From JACCTU01 sp963788055 (GTDB lineage Bacteria; Actinomycetota; Thermoleophilia; Gaiellales; Gaiellaceae), in NCBI GenBank assembly GCA_963788055.1, contig CAWBFA010000005.1:496001-560000 (forward strand): DNA of 64,000 nt, written 5' to 3'. Numbering within the stretch: the stretch's first letter is position 1; each line of letters opens with the position of its first letter. The position numbers and the translations under genes were made by a program. Under the pieces are notes generated by a model. The model made no database searches, was not told the DNA's origin, and saw only the letters and a list, made by a program, of their open reading frames with translations. Below, piece after piece: positions 44,051 to 52,161 of the stretch.

Positions 44051-44136
44051 GAGCGACCCAAGGGAACGAAGAATTGCGTGATGCGCACGAGGAGTTGCAC
44101 CGGTCAAGGCGTCTCGACGCGCTCGCGTCGGGTGAC
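44051..44136 (+). repeat. 86-base dispersed repeat, copy 2 (acetyltransferase tail fossil)
   Basis: This copy matches 37114-37199 over 86 ungapped bases. Here the sequence before it also reads like a GNAT end (LFEEVGFSYERPKGTKNCVM, from about 44017), so the element seems derived from the 3' end of an acetyltransferase gene plus its downstream flank. The region 43931-44186 holds no intact gene. The GGGTGAC at the end is where a repeat box would begin, but the rest of the box is not recognisable. Confidence 0.8.
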
Positions 44137-44186
44137 CTCTCGTCGGGACGTCTCTGCAGGCCGGTGATCGAGAGCGTCGCCCGGAG

Positions 44187-44651
44187 CTATTCCTCGCCTT
44201 CCCAGAACTCGACCTCGGGTCCGGGCCTCGCGAACATGATGTCTTCGTCCTCGACGCCCTTGGCGAGAACCTTCCCGGTGTCGAGGTACTCGATGATCTC
44301 GCCGCGGATCATCGAGGAGAGCATGAGTACGCGAATCGGCGAGTCTGTTCGGTTGATGATCTGATGCGCACCGTCCTTGCCCCGCGGAAAGCAGACGACG
44401 TCACCCTCGTTCAACACATGCTCACCTTCGGGCGTGCGCAGCGTCGGCTCGCCGCGGAGCACGATCACCCATTCCTCGTTCAGGTAATGCGTGTGGTAGG
44501 GCCAGAGCCTGCTACCAGGCTCGACCTCGGAAATGGTCGCGCCGATTAGCTCACCGCCGATGCGCTGGCCCACAAGCGCGCCCTTGACGCGCCAGCCCTC
44601 GCGGTCCCTCGTCCCGTCCCACTCGTCGCTGTTGAGGTTAAAAGTCTTCAT
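44187..44651 (-). CDS. cupin-domain protein
   Basis: The 154-residue protein starts at ATG 44651 (MKTFNLNSDEWDGT). It has a single cupin barrel: motif 1 PYHTHYLNEEWVIVLRGEPT with His and Glu metal ligands, and motif 2 GDVVCFPRGKDGAHQIIN with His. It is related to the cupin at 61726 (SETDVAP..., EEWLIALEGQ) and the two probably share a function, still unknown. A divergent second cupin gene follows within 91 bases. Confidence 0.87.
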   Translation of the reverse strand: MKTFNLNSDEWDGTRDREGWRVKGALVGQRIGGELIGATISEVEPGSRLWPYHTHYLNEEWVIVLRGEPTLRTPEGEHVLNEGDVVCFPRGKDGAHQIINRTDSPIRVLMLSSMIRGEIIEYLDTGKVLAKGVEDEDIMFARPGPEVEFWEGEE

Positions 44652-44742
44652 TCGGTAACGGTAGCCGGTCTCAAGGGACCCCGCATGCTCCCGCACGCCA
44701 GAATGATCTCCTTGCACCGGCGGCGATTGAGACGGAGGAGCC

Positions 44743-45213
44743 ATGCACCGCTTGAACTTCCTGGCCGACGAACCCTGGGATGAGGTGAGCGACGACGATC
44801 GGACGCGCGTCCGTTGGTTCGGGCACCCGTTTGGAGCGGACATCCTCGGAGCCTCTCTGCGCGAGCTTCTGCCAGGCTCGCCAGGAGGCCCGTTGCACAT
44901 GCACTATGGCGTGGAGGAGATGTTTTTCGTCCTCGCCGGTACACCGACCGTTCGCACTCCGGAGGGCGAAGAGCAGCTTTCGCCCGGAGATGTCGTGTAC
45001 TTCCCTGAAGGCCCAGACGGGCTGCACGACTTCTCGAACCCGACCGACGAGCCGGTTCGGCTGCTCGCCATCTCTTCGAAGCGATTTCCGGATGTTGTCG
45101 CTTACCCCGAGCAGGGGTACGCATGGGTGGCGACCCGCCACCCCGAACGTCCGGTGCCCGAAGACGGCGACAGCGGAATCATCGCTCGCTTCGACCTACC
45201 CCCGAGTCGGTGA
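44743..45213 (+). CDS. cupin-domain protein
   Basis: The 156-residue cupin starts at ATG 44743 behind GGAGG. Motif 1 is GGPLHMHYGVEEMFFVLAG and motif 2 is GDVVYFPEGPDGLHDFSNP, supplying the His/Glu metal ligands. The ending YAWVATRHPERP is not familiar. It is divergent from another cupin gene at 44187-44651 and followed by a broken VOC gene. Enzymatic or sugar-binding roles are both possible. Confidence 0.87.
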   Translation: MHRLNFLADEPWDEVSDDDRTRVRWFGHPFGADILGASLRELLPGSPGGPLHMHYGVEEMFFVLAGTPTVRTPEGEEQLSPGDVVYFPEGPDGLHDFSNPTDEPVRLLAISSKRFPDVVAYPEQGYAWVATRHPERPVPEDGDSGIIARFDLPPSR

Positions 45214-45217
45214 CTCG

Positions 45218-45514
45218 TTAGCCGATCCGCTCCGCTAGCTCGATGATGATTCCCTCCGGGCCGCGGACGTAGCAGAGCCGGTAGCTGTCCTCGTAGCGCT
45301 CCAGCTCGCCGACGAGTTCAGCGCCGCGGGCTCGCAGGCGGCGACGACGGCGTCGATGTCCTCGACGGCGAATGCGATGTGGCGGATACCCCGGGTGTTG
45401 GCCGGCGCGTGCCGGTTGTCGCCCCGGTTTGCCGGCGAGTGGAACTTCACCAGCTCGAGTCGTCCGTTGCCGTCCGGAGTTTGCATCATCGCAAAGTCTC
45501 GGGTGCGCAAGCAA
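45218..45514 (-). pseudogene. broken VOC gene lacking its 5' end and frameshifted
   Basis: One frame reads RTRDFAMMQTPDGNGRLELV, HAPANTRGIRHIAFAVEDID. The adjacent frame completes it as RARGAELVGELERYEDSYR, LCYVRGPEGIIIELAERIG, with the stop at 45218. A missing base near 45333 would rejoin them. The N-terminal 50 residues of the fold are absent. It is a shortened paralogue of the VOC at 40028. The 5' loss means it is a genuine remnant, not only a read error. Confidence 0.75.
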
Positions 45515-45545
45515 GATTCTGCAATGGCCCGGGTACGCTCCTGGG

Positions 45546-45992
45546 GTGGCGCACTACCTTTTCAACTTCGTGAAGGGGGACGCAGCGAAGGGGCCAGCGC
45601 TGCGCGAACAGGCCGCTGGGTTCCTGCGGGTCAGGATGTGGGGCATCGACGCAGACGAGCCGCATCGCAACGCGCTGGCCTCCGGCGACCTCATCCTCAT
45701 CTATCTGGGCGCACCCGAGCGGGAGTTCATCGGCCGCACCGAGCTTGCCTCAGCGGTCCATGATTGGACACGGTCCGAGGCACAGGTGTACCCGGGCGAT
45801 TCCCCTAGCGGAGTGTTGCTGGCTCAGGTCGAGGAATGGGACCCGCCCGTACCGATGAATACCGTGCTGTCGCAAATCGACCCGGCAGAGAATGCCAAGG
45901 CCGACTTCCAAGCGGGCGTCGTTCGGATCACCGCTCACGAATATGAGACCGCCCTCGCCGTGGCGGCCGGACGCGCGCCCTCGACTGGTTGA
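45546..45992 (+). CDS. EVE/PUA-like domain protein
   Basis: The 148-residue protein starts at GTG 45546 (MAHYLFNFVKGDAAKGPALR). It has the WG-x(n)-LASGDLILIYLGAPEREFIG pattern of the EVE domain, a PUA-like fold that binds modified nucleobases, and ends in a helix. The resemblance is by pattern rather than a diagnostic motif, so the family call is tentative. It stands alone between a broken VOC gene and a small reverse ORF. Confidence 0.65.
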   Translation: MAHYLFNFVKGDAAKGPALREQAAGFLRVRMWGIDADEPHRNALASGDLILIYLGAPEREFIGRTELASAVHDWTRSEAQVYPGDSPSGVLLAQVEEWDPPVPMNTVLSQIDPAENAKADFQAGVVRITAHEYETALAVAAGRAPSTG

Positions 45993-46003
45993 CCTGGACG
46001 GCG

Positions 46004-46228
46004 CTAGCGTCGCGCTTGGATCCATCTCAGAGCTGGACTGTGCATTGCCGGAGAGATCGCGTTCCTCGTCGTTAACCGGAAGTGCTTGCTTCCGGCTGCC
46101 AAGGAGGCGTCGAAGAGGTTCGGCCCCACGACGCGCCGGCTACTTCCGAGGTGGCCCACGTCCGGCCAGATGGTCAGGTGCGTTCCATCGTTGGATTGCT
46201 TGTTCGAGGACCTCTTGGCTTCGCTCAT
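46004..46228 (-). CDS. small hypothetical protein
   Basis: ATG 46228 is preceded by AAGGAGG at ideal spacing and opens 74 codons (MSEAKRSSNKQSNDG ... LGSSRRVVGPNLFDASLA...). The first ~15 residues are polar and the rest has no recognised domain. The ribosome site argues for a real gene, while the amino acid composition of the second half looks less natural. It may be the truncated start of a longer gene. Repeat box 6 lies 55 bases upstream. Confidence 0.4.
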   Translation of the reverse strand: MSEAKRSSNKQSNDGTHLTIWPDVGHLGSSRRVVGPNLFDASLAAGSKHFRLTTRNAISPAMHSPALRWIQARR

Positions 46229-46282
46229 GGTTGCCTCCTTGGCGCAACGAGTGTCCTCTGCCAACGTTCTCCTCGATTGCGG

Positions 46283-46318
46283 CTCAGGGGACATTCCCGG
46301 CCGCTGGCCCGGGCGAGG
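46283..46318 (+). repeat. intergenic repeat box, copy 6
   Basis: CTCAGGGGACATTCCC then GGCCGCTGGCCCG. It lies three bases from the stop of the minus-strand VOC gene at 46321. Confidence 0.75.
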
Positions 46319-46320
46319 CA

Positions 46321-46743
46321 TCACTGCTCGGCGACGAAGTCCGTCGACGTGTGGAAGACGGCCTCGACGTTATTGCCGTCAGGATCGAGGACGAACGCGG
46401 CGTAGTAGTAACCGCTGTACTCGGGACGCACACCAGGGGGTCCGATGTCTGTCCCGCCATGGTCCACTGCAGCGTCGTGCCAGCGCGTGACCGAACGGGC
46501 GTCGCTTGCGCGGAAGGCAATGTGCGCACCGGTGGTCACCCGGTCGCGGCCGGGCTTGCTGCCGACCGTGTGCAGGCAGAAGTCATCGCGGTCGCCGCGC
46601 CCGAACAAGACGTAGGCGTCACCCTCGAACTCGCCTTCGGACAGCACCACGAATCCGATTTCCGCCAGCGCCGCTTCGTACATCCGCCGGCTCGCCGGCA
46701 AGTCGCTGACTCGGATACCGACATGGTCGATAACCTCGCTCAC
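46321..46743 (-). CDS. VOC-family protein
   Basis: The 140-residue VOC protein starts at GTG 46743 (MSEVIDHVGIRVSDLPASRRMY); the frame opens to 46800 but that adds residues unlike the family. First-strand His (IDHVGI) is present, followed by HIAFRASDARSV and FVLDPDGNNVEAVFH. This looks like a competent metal-binding VOC enzyme, unlike those of the suf cluster. Related annotated proteins are often called glyoxalase/bleomycin resistance proteins; the substrate is unknown. Confidence 0.87.
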   Translation of the reverse strand: MSEVIDHVGIRVSDLPASRRMYEAALAEIGFVVLSEGEFEGDAYVLFGRGDRDDFCLHTVGSKPGRDRVTTGAHIAFRASDARSVTRWHDAAVDHGGTDIGPPGVRPEYSGYYYAAFVLDPDGNNVEAVFHTSTDFVAEQ

Positions 46744-46813
46744 CGGTTGTTCAACCCGCTCTCGGTCGGATTTGTCGGCATGGACGAACCGTAGCGACAC
46801 CTGGGTCTCGCGC

Positions 46814-47251
46814 TCAGTCTTCGAGCAAGTGAAGGTTGATCAGCCCGGCGCTCGTCGGCACGAAGCCGCACGCTGCGAAGTAGAAGGCGGTGAGGTTGTC
46901 CTCAAAATCGACGTGCAGCCACTCACAGCCAGCCGCCTTCGCATGCTGAGTCGCGAACCTCACGACACGTGTGCCAACCTGTTCCCGCTGGAACGTCCCG
47001 CGGGTTTTCGCGTCGATCAAGAACGCATGGTCACAGCCGTCGGTCACGACATTGACGAACCCGACCACGATGTCGTCTCCGGCCCGTGCGGTCACCCATC
47101 CCAGGCTGTGCGGTCGGATCTGATCCCACCATCCCGGCACGGGTTCCCCACCATGTGACGCTACGAGTTCGACCATCTCCGCGTCGTCGAGCGGACCGCG
47201 CCACCTCAGGACGACTCCGTCGGGGAATGACTGGATCGGCTCGGCAGCCAT
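46814..47251 (-). CDS. GNAT-family N-acetyltransferase
   Basis: The 145-residue protein has GNAT features: WVTARAGDDIVVGFVNVVTDG strand, DAKTRGTFQREQVGTRVVR (the acetyl-CoA loop region, with the usual RGxG/A reduced to REQVG), and the LHVDFEDNLTAFYFAACGF ending. It is tandem with the VOC gene downstream on the same strand (70 bases apart). Acceptor unknown. Confidence 0.83.
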   Translation of the reverse strand: MAAEPIQSFPDGVVLRWRGPLDDAEMVELVASHGGEPVPGWWDQIRPHSLGWVTARAGDDIVVGFVNVVTDGCDHAFLIDAKTRGTFQREQVGTRVVRFATQHAKAAGCEWLHVDFEDNLTAFYFAACGFVPTSAGLINLHLLED

Positions 47252-47350
47252 GCATGGTCACGCTACCGCTCGGGTGACATCGAGCCAATGGTGTTTCCTC
47301 GATTCTCCCGGTGACATCCCAGGAAGCTAACGAGGCCGGCCGTCGTTGCG

Positions 47351-48000
47351 GTGGCCGCGTTCATCACGCCGGTTCTGGAATGGGTGTTGATCGTGCCGGG
47401 CGGCGGCTTTTTCGGGGTGCCTCGTGAGACGCTTGCGCGGCTCGGGGAATCCCCGCGCGAGCTGACTCGGTTTGGATCGTCTCGTGTACTCGCAGGAGGC
47501 AACCTGGTTCTCAAGGTCGGGCCGCCCGACCGCGCGACAAGGGAGGCGTTCGTTCTCGGCGAGGTGGGACTGTCGGGCTTACTTGGGATTCCGTCGCTGA
47601 TCGATGCGGGTGACGGCTGGCTGCTGCTGCGAGCGGTCGACGTCGCCGAACCGAGTGATTCGGTTCGGTGGCACGCCGGAGCGTTGGCCGACCTTGCTCG
47701 ACTGCACGAGACGTTCGCCGGCCGTCGGGTGCTCAACGACGGAAGCTTCGCAATGTCACGGGCAGTGAGCTGACTGCGCTTGCAGAAGGGTGCAGGGAGC
47801 TGGCACCCCGCTTCAACCTGCCCGAGCCCGTGCGTGTGCTCGCCATCGATCTCGCGCCCCTGCTGGGCGAGCTACGAGAGCAAGACACGCTCTTGCACGG
47901 CGATGCCTGGGAGGGAAACGTCCTGAGCACGAAGACCGGGGGCGCGGTCTGGCTCTGCGGCCAGAACCCCGGCCGAAAGGCCGCAATCTCCCGACGCGCC
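47351..48000 (+). pseudogene. degenerate aminoglycoside phosphotransferase-like gene
   Basis: The first frame (GTG 47351) reads RETLARLGESPRELTRFG, GNLVLKVGPPDRATREAF and WLLLRAVDVAEP, the N-lobe of an APH/choline-kinase-fold protein. It ends at a TGA at 47773. A neighbouring frame continues with SELTALAEGCRELAP and LLHGDAWEGNVLSTKTGG, the catalytic HGDxxxxN loop. After that the similarity stops, so the DFG-like Asp and C-lobe are missing. One lost base near 47745 and a 3' truncation are both needed. It is probably a dead gene. Confidence 0.7.
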
Positions 48001-48076
48001 TATGGCGCGCGAGACGTAGGAGCCCAGGCGAACAGGATTCGACTTGCAGGGCCAGCACTTCGTTGTGCCGAGCCGG

Positions 48077-48700
48077 CTACACCGCGAGCGGCGTGCTCGT
48101 GCGCCGGGAGAGCAAGAGTCCGACCACGATCAGCCAGGGAGGGATGAGGAGCGACCCGAGGAAACCGAGCGGCGTCAGCTGTGAGGCTCCGATGACGATC
48201 GTCGCCCATACGAGCGGGGATGGCAGCATTCGATTGCGGCGCGCGCCGAGGCCTGTTGCGAGTAGCACGGCTGCCCAGGATGCGTTGAACGCCAGCCAGT
48301 CGTAGGAATGGAGTTGGCTGAGCGCGTAGACGGCCTCCCGGTGGCCCTCATGCGCTGCGTTCGTTGCTGCGCCTTCGAGCATGCCGATGAGCGCGAATCC
48401 CGTCGCGCCGAGGATTGCGCCCCCGAAGGCGACCGAGCCGTGTCCGGAGTCGCGGCTGTCGTGTCGAAGGCTGCGCTTCAGCCCCGCCCCGAAAAAGACG
48501 AGCATGAGCGCAACCAAGGGCGCGAGCAGGAGGCCGGAGATCTGGTGTTGGCCTCGGTTGTCCTGCCACCACGAGAAGGTCTCGTCGAACGCCGTCTCGC
48601 TGTTCGGAATGCTGTAAGTCAAGGTGAGTCCGGCGGCGAGCAACAGCCCTGCAAGCACGCCGGCGAACGGCAGGAAACGATCGAAGCGGTCTGAAACCAC
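48077..48700 (-). CDS. multi-pass membrane protein of unknown function
   Basis: The 207-residue protein starts at GTG 48700 (AAAGGGA upstream). It has five to six hydrophobic segments, including FAGVLAGLLLAAGLTLTY, ISGLLLAPLVALMLVFFGA, GGAILGATGFALIGMLEGA and WATIVIGASQLTPLGFLGSL. The pattern resembles small actinobacterial integral membrane proteins annotated only as hypothetical. The 3' end approaches the degenerate phosphotransferase from the other strand. Confidence 0.82.
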   Translation of the reverse strand: MVSDRFDRFLPFAGVLAGLLLAAGLTLTYSIPNSETAFDETFSWWQDNRGQHQISGLLLAPLVALMLVFFGAGLKRSLRHDSRDSGHGSVAFGGAILGATGFALIGMLEGAATNAAHEGHREAVYALSQLHSYDWLAFNASWAAVLLATGLGARRNRMLPSPLVWATIVIGASQLTPLGFLGSLLIPPWLIVVGLLLSRRTSTPLAV

Positions 48701-48781
48701 GATGTCCCTTTCTTTTCGGGTCACGCGACCCTACAACCGCCTGCGCGGGGACACGATTTGTGGGCTCGAACGATTGGTCGT

Positions 48782-48813
48782 CGAGGGACATTCCGGCACA
48801 CTCGCCCAGAGCC
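48782..48813 (+). repeat. intergenic repeat box, copy 7
   Basis: GAGGGACATTCC then GGCACACTCGCCCA. It lies 49 bases from the stop of the minus-strand gene at 48862. Confidence 0.65.
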
Positions 48814-48861
48814 GTTACGGCCTCGCCCCCCACGTAGTTCGCTTCGCACTCCAACTCCGCA

Positions 48862-49311
48862 TTAGGTGTCGACTCTGCGGTAGATGAGGTCGAAGTCGGT
48901 GGTGTAGCTGGTGCCGTCTTCGGCAATCTCCCAGCGTCCGGTGATCGTGTTCCCGTCGTCGTTGAAAGTCGCTGTGAAGCGTTGGGAGAACGGCTCGCCC
49001 TCCCGCCAGAGCTTCCACTCGCCGTTGCCGATGCTCATCTCGTAGACGCGGCAGACGCCGCGCTCGTCGGAGTACAGCTGGAAGTACGTCCCGTTGGCCG
49101 CATCGCATCCGATGATGGAGACGTTGTCGGGCGCCTCGGGAAGCTCGACCGTCCCGCGCTCGACCAGATGTGCCCCCGAAGCGTGCCACTCGAAGGTGAC
49201 TCTTCCGCCGCCCGGCCACGGCTTTCCGTCGGGCCATTTCGCCTCTAAGGTCCACTCGCCGACCAGAGGCTCGAGCTGGCGTAGCGCTTGCTCTGCGGTT
49301 GGCTGGTCCAC
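48862..49311 (-). CDS. DUF1579-like lipocalin-fold protein
   Basis: The 149-residue protein starts at GTG 49311 with GAAGGAG before it. It begins with a short helix and LEPLVGEWTLEAKW, then a run of beta strands (VTFEWHASGAHLVERGTVELP, YFQLYSDERGVCRVYEMSI, TGRWEIAEDGTSYTTDFDLIYRR). This is the layout of DUF1579/THAP4-like small beta-barrels that bind hydrophobic ligands or heme. Function unknown. It stands alone between boxes 7 and 8. Confidence 0.82.
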   Translation of the reverse strand: MDQPTAEQALRQLEPLVGEWTLEAKWPDGKPWPGGGRVTFEWHASGAHLVERGTVELPEAPDNVSIIGCDAANGTYFQLYSDERGVCRVYEMSIGNGEWKLWREGEPFSQRFTATFNDDGNTITGRWEIAEDGTSYTTDFDLIYRRVDT

Positions 49312-49448
49312 GCTCCGCTCCTTCCTCCTGTGGTGCGCTCGCAGTCCCGACGCACTCACTCGCAGGGCTTAAGTCATCTCGGGTCCGTCATTGGATCAGA
49401 CGCACGCCCAGGATCGAACTCATCGGTACCCATCAGCGTCTCCGACCT

Positions 49449-49480
49449 TCAGGGGACATTCCCGGACGCTCGCCCAGGCG
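49449..49480 (+). repeat. intergenic repeat box, copy 8
   Basis: TCAGGGGACATTCCC then GGACGCTCGCCCA. It lies 13 bases from the stop of the minus-strand VOC gene at 49493. Confidence 0.75.
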
Positions 49481-49492
49481 ACGTCTCGTGCG

Positions 49493-49867
49493 CTAAGAAG
49501 CGCGCGATCCGATCCGGATGAGGTTCCCGCTCGGGTCGACGAGTGCGAACTCACGCAGGCCGTAGTCTGTGTCCCAGGGCGGCATGAGTCGACTGCCCGT
49601 CTTCGGGTCGGTCCGAACGCCGACGCGTTCCCACTCCCGGTAGAGCGCGTCGGCGTCTCGCACGTGGACGTAACAGCTGACGTCCGTCGTGAGCGGATCG
49701 ACCTCGGGGGCGTCCCAGAAATGAAGCTCGACGGAGCCACGCCCGATGATCAGGTAACGGAAGCGCTCGATCGGCGCACCACGGAGGTCGAACCCGAGGC
49801 GTTCGTAGAACGAGAGTGTCTCCTCGAGATCCCGACTCGGCAAGATCGGGACGGCGTATTCGTCCAT
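49493..49867 (-). CDS. VOC-family protein, bleomycin-resistance-like
   Basis: The 124-residue protein starts at ATG 49867 (MDEYAVPILPSRDLEETLSFYERLGF). The middle is ELHFWDAPEVDPLTTDVSCYVHVRDADALYREW (as separate strands and helix), and it ends DYGLREFALVDPSGNLIRIG. The absence of a metal His in the first strand, the FYERLGF start and the short length are typical of bleomycin/phleomycin-binding proteins. Drug binding is possible but not shown. Confidence 0.86.
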   Translation of the reverse strand: MDEYAVPILPSRDLEETLSFYERLGFDLRGAPIERFRYLIIGRGSVELHFWDAPEVDPLTTDVSCYVHVRDADALYREWERVGVRTDPKTGSRLMPPWDTDYGLREFALVDPSGNLIRIGSRAS

Positions 49868-50004
49868 CGCCGCGAGAGGCTAGCCGCCGCCAGCAGGCCA
49901 GCGTCACCGGTACTTCTTCGGAGGGGTACGGGTCACGACGCGTCTGACGTCTGTACGAGGATCAATGAAGCCACGATCCGGCACTCTGGCGTAGCCTCCT
50001 GTCC

Positions 50005-51084
50005 GTGCACCGGCTGACCAAGGCGCAGGCCCGGCGCATTGCGGTTCGCGCGCAACTGCTCGACGCACGCCGGCCGACCGAGCTGCTCACGGTCGTGCGG
50101 CAGCTCACCCTGCTGCAGATCGACCCGACTGCAGCGATCGCGCCCAGCGCCGACCTCGTCGCCTGGAGCCGCCTCGGCTCGACGTACCGGCCGGACGACC
50201 TCCAGCAGGCCCTGGAGCAGGACCGCACGTTGTTCGAGTACAACGCACTTGTGCGGCCGATGAGCGACCTCGGTCTGCACCTCGCGGCCAGTCGGACGAG
50301 CCGCAGTCACGGGCGCACGCACGCGTGGATCCGCGACAACGACCGTTTCCGGCGTGACATCCTCAAGCTGCTCGGCAGCTCCGGGCCGCTGAGCTCGCGC
50401 GACATCCCGGACACGTGCGTCGTGCCGTGGGCCTCGACCGGGTGGACCAACGACCGCAACGTCACCCAGATGCTGGAGTTCCTGATGATGCGCGGCGAGA
50501 TCGCAATCGCCGGGCGCGTCGGTCGCGAGCGGCTGTGGGATCTCGCCGAGCGGGTGTACCCGGCGGACGTCGTCGTCCCGTCTGAAGACGACGCGCGTCG
50601 GATCAAGAACGAGCGGCGGCTTGCCTCGCTGGGCATCGCCCGGCAGAAGACCACCGCCATGCCGATCGAGCCGGTCGACGTCGGCGACGCCGGGGAGCCG
50701 GCCGTGGTCGAGGGCACCAAGGGCGAGTGGCGCGTCGACCCCGCCGCGCTCGCCGCCGACTTCGAGGGACGGACGGCGCTGCTTTCGCCGTTCGACCGGC
50801 TCGTCTACGACCGGCGCCGCGCGCAGGAGCTGTTCGAATTCGAGTACTCCCTCGAGATGTACAAGCCCGCGGCCAAGCGCCGCTGGGGCTACTTCGCCCT
50901 CCCGGTGCTCCACGACGACCGGCTTGTCGGGAAGGTCGACGCCACCGCCGACCGCAAGGCCTCCGTTTTGCGGGTGCGCGCGATCCACGAGGACGTCAGG
51001 TTCAACAGCAAGATGGCCAAGTCGGTGCAGACCGAGCTTGAGGACCTCGCGTCGTGGCTCGGGCTCGAGCTCGGTCCGGCATAG
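50005..51084 (+). CDS. winged-helix protein of the YcaQ/AlkZ DNA glycosylase family
   Basis: The 359-residue protein starts at GTG 50005. It shows the family's tandem winged-helix layout (HTH_42): RLTKAQARRIAVRAQLL, then TLLQIDPTAAIAPSADLVAW, where YcaQ/AlkZ proteins carry the catalytic-region Q-x-Q/Q-I-D motif, and later LLSPFDRLVYDRRR and YFALPVLHDDRLVGKVDATADR. Known members unhook DNA interstrand crosslinks or repair bulky adducts. The final 50 residues match the usual C-terminal barrel. The gene probably protects against DNA alkylation. Confidence 0.87.
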   Translation: MHRLTKAQARRIAVRAQLLDARRPTELLTVVRQLTLLQIDPTAAIAPSADLVAWSRLGSTYRPDDLQQALEQDRTLFEYNALVRPMSDLGLHLAASRTSRSHGRTHAWIRDNDRFRRDILKLLGSSGPLSSRDIPDTCVVPWASTGWTNDRNVTQMLEFLMMRGEIAIAGRVGRERLWDLAERVYPADVVVPSEDDARRIKNERRLASLGIARQKTTAMPIEPVDVGDAGEPAVVEGTKGEWRVDPAALAADFEGRTALLSPFDRLVYDRRRAQELFEFEYSLEMYKPAAKRRWGYFALPVLHDDRLVGKVDATADRKASVLRVRAIHEDVRFNSKMAKSVQTELEDLASWLGLELGPA

Positions 51085-51127
51085 GTCGCCGTGTTTCGGA
51101 AGGTCCGAGCGTGGTAGGAGGTGCGTC

Positions 51128-51700
51128 GTGGCCGAAGTACTGCTCTTTCATCACGCACAGGGTCAGACCCTCGGATTCCTCGCGTTCGCCGACGAGCTGC
51201 GCGCTGCCGGACACGTCGTTCATGCCCCGGACCTCTACGACGGTAAGACCTTCACCGACCTCAACGAAGGCGTCGGCTACGCGCAGGAGGTCGGCTTCGA
51301 GACGATAGGGGAGCGCGGTCGACTCGTCGCCGATGGCTTGCCGAACGAGCTCGTCTATGCCGGATTCTCGCTCGGCGCGATGCCGGCTCAGATGCTGGCC
51401 CAGACGCGACCGGGCGCCAAGGGTGCCCTATTGTTTTCCGCTGCTCTTCCGGCCTCCGAGTTCGGGGACTCGTGGCCGTCGAGAGTCCCGCTCCAGATCC
51501 ACATGATGGAGGACGACGAATGGGCTGTCGAAGACCTCCCCGCCGCGCGCGAGCTGATCGAGACGACCGAGGGCGCAGAGTTGTTCCTGTACCCCGGTGA
51601 TCGACACCTCTTCGCTGACAACAGCCTGCCGGACTACGACGAGAACGCCGCGACGCTGCTCAAGCAGCGCGTCCTCGCGTTCTTGAACGGCGTCGAGTAG
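51128..51700 (+). CDS. dienelactone hydrolase-family protein
   Basis: The 190-residue alpha/beta hydrolase starts at GTG 51128 behind AGGAGGTG. The nucleophile elbow reads GFSLGAMPAQ, with Ser in place of the dienelactone hydrolase Cys. The acid is in MMEDDEW and the His in YPGDRHLFAD, all in the expected order. It is close to the DLH family that hydrolyses lactones and esters. The open frame upstream overlaps the glycosylase gene and is not used. Confidence 0.87.
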   Translation: MAEVLLFHHAQGQTLGFLAFADELRAAGHVVHAPDLYDGKTFTDLNEGVGYAQEVGFETIGERGRLVADGLPNELVYAGFSLGAMPAQMLAQTRPGAKGALLFSAALPASEFGDSWPSRVPLQIHMMEDDEWAVEDLPAARELIETTEGAELFLYPGDRHLFADNSLPDYDENAATLLKQRVLAFLNGVE

Positions 51701-51727
51701 ACGACAACACCTTTACGAGCGTCGGTC

Positions 51728-52111
51728 GTGATCACTGCTGTCCATCTGTTGATCTACTCCGACGATCCGGTCGCCACGCGCGCGTTCTTTCGAGACGTCC
51801 TCGGCTGGCCCTACGTTGACGAGGAGGCGGCACCAGGGTGGCTCATCTTCAAAAGCGGCCCCAGCGAACTTGGCGTGCACCCGACCAACCAGACCCATCA
51901 GGGGGTGACCTACGAGCATCCTCGCCATCACTCGATTTCGCTGATGTGCGATGACATCGAGGCCACCCGGGCTGATCTCGCACACAAGGGGGCCGAGTTC
52001 AACGGGACGATCCATGAGATGGACTTCGGTCTCACACTAATGCTCAAGGTGCCGGGGGCAGACGACATCATGGTCTACGAACCGCGCCATCCCGAAGCTC
52101 ACGGCCTCTAG
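51728..52111 (+). CDS. VOC-family protein
   Basis: The 127-residue VOC protein starts at GTG 51728 (MITAVHLLIYSDDPVATRAFF) and has RHHSISLMCDDIEATRADL and GLTLMLKVPGADDIMVYEPR. Metal-ligand candidates are His in AVHLLI and HHSISL and Glu in VYEPR, so it may be catalytically active. It follows the dienelactone hydrolase by 27 bases and may be cotranscribed. Confidence 0.86.
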   Translation: MITAVHLLIYSDDPVATRAFFRDVLGWPYVDEEAAPGWLIFKSGPSELGVHPTNQTHQGVTYEHPRHHSISLMCDDIEATRADLAHKGAEFNGTIHEMDFGLTLMLKVPGADDIMVYEPRHPEAHGL

Positions 52112-52161
52112 CGGTCGCTCGAGTCGCGGCGTGCTCGAGGCGCCAAGCTCGACGAAGCCCA

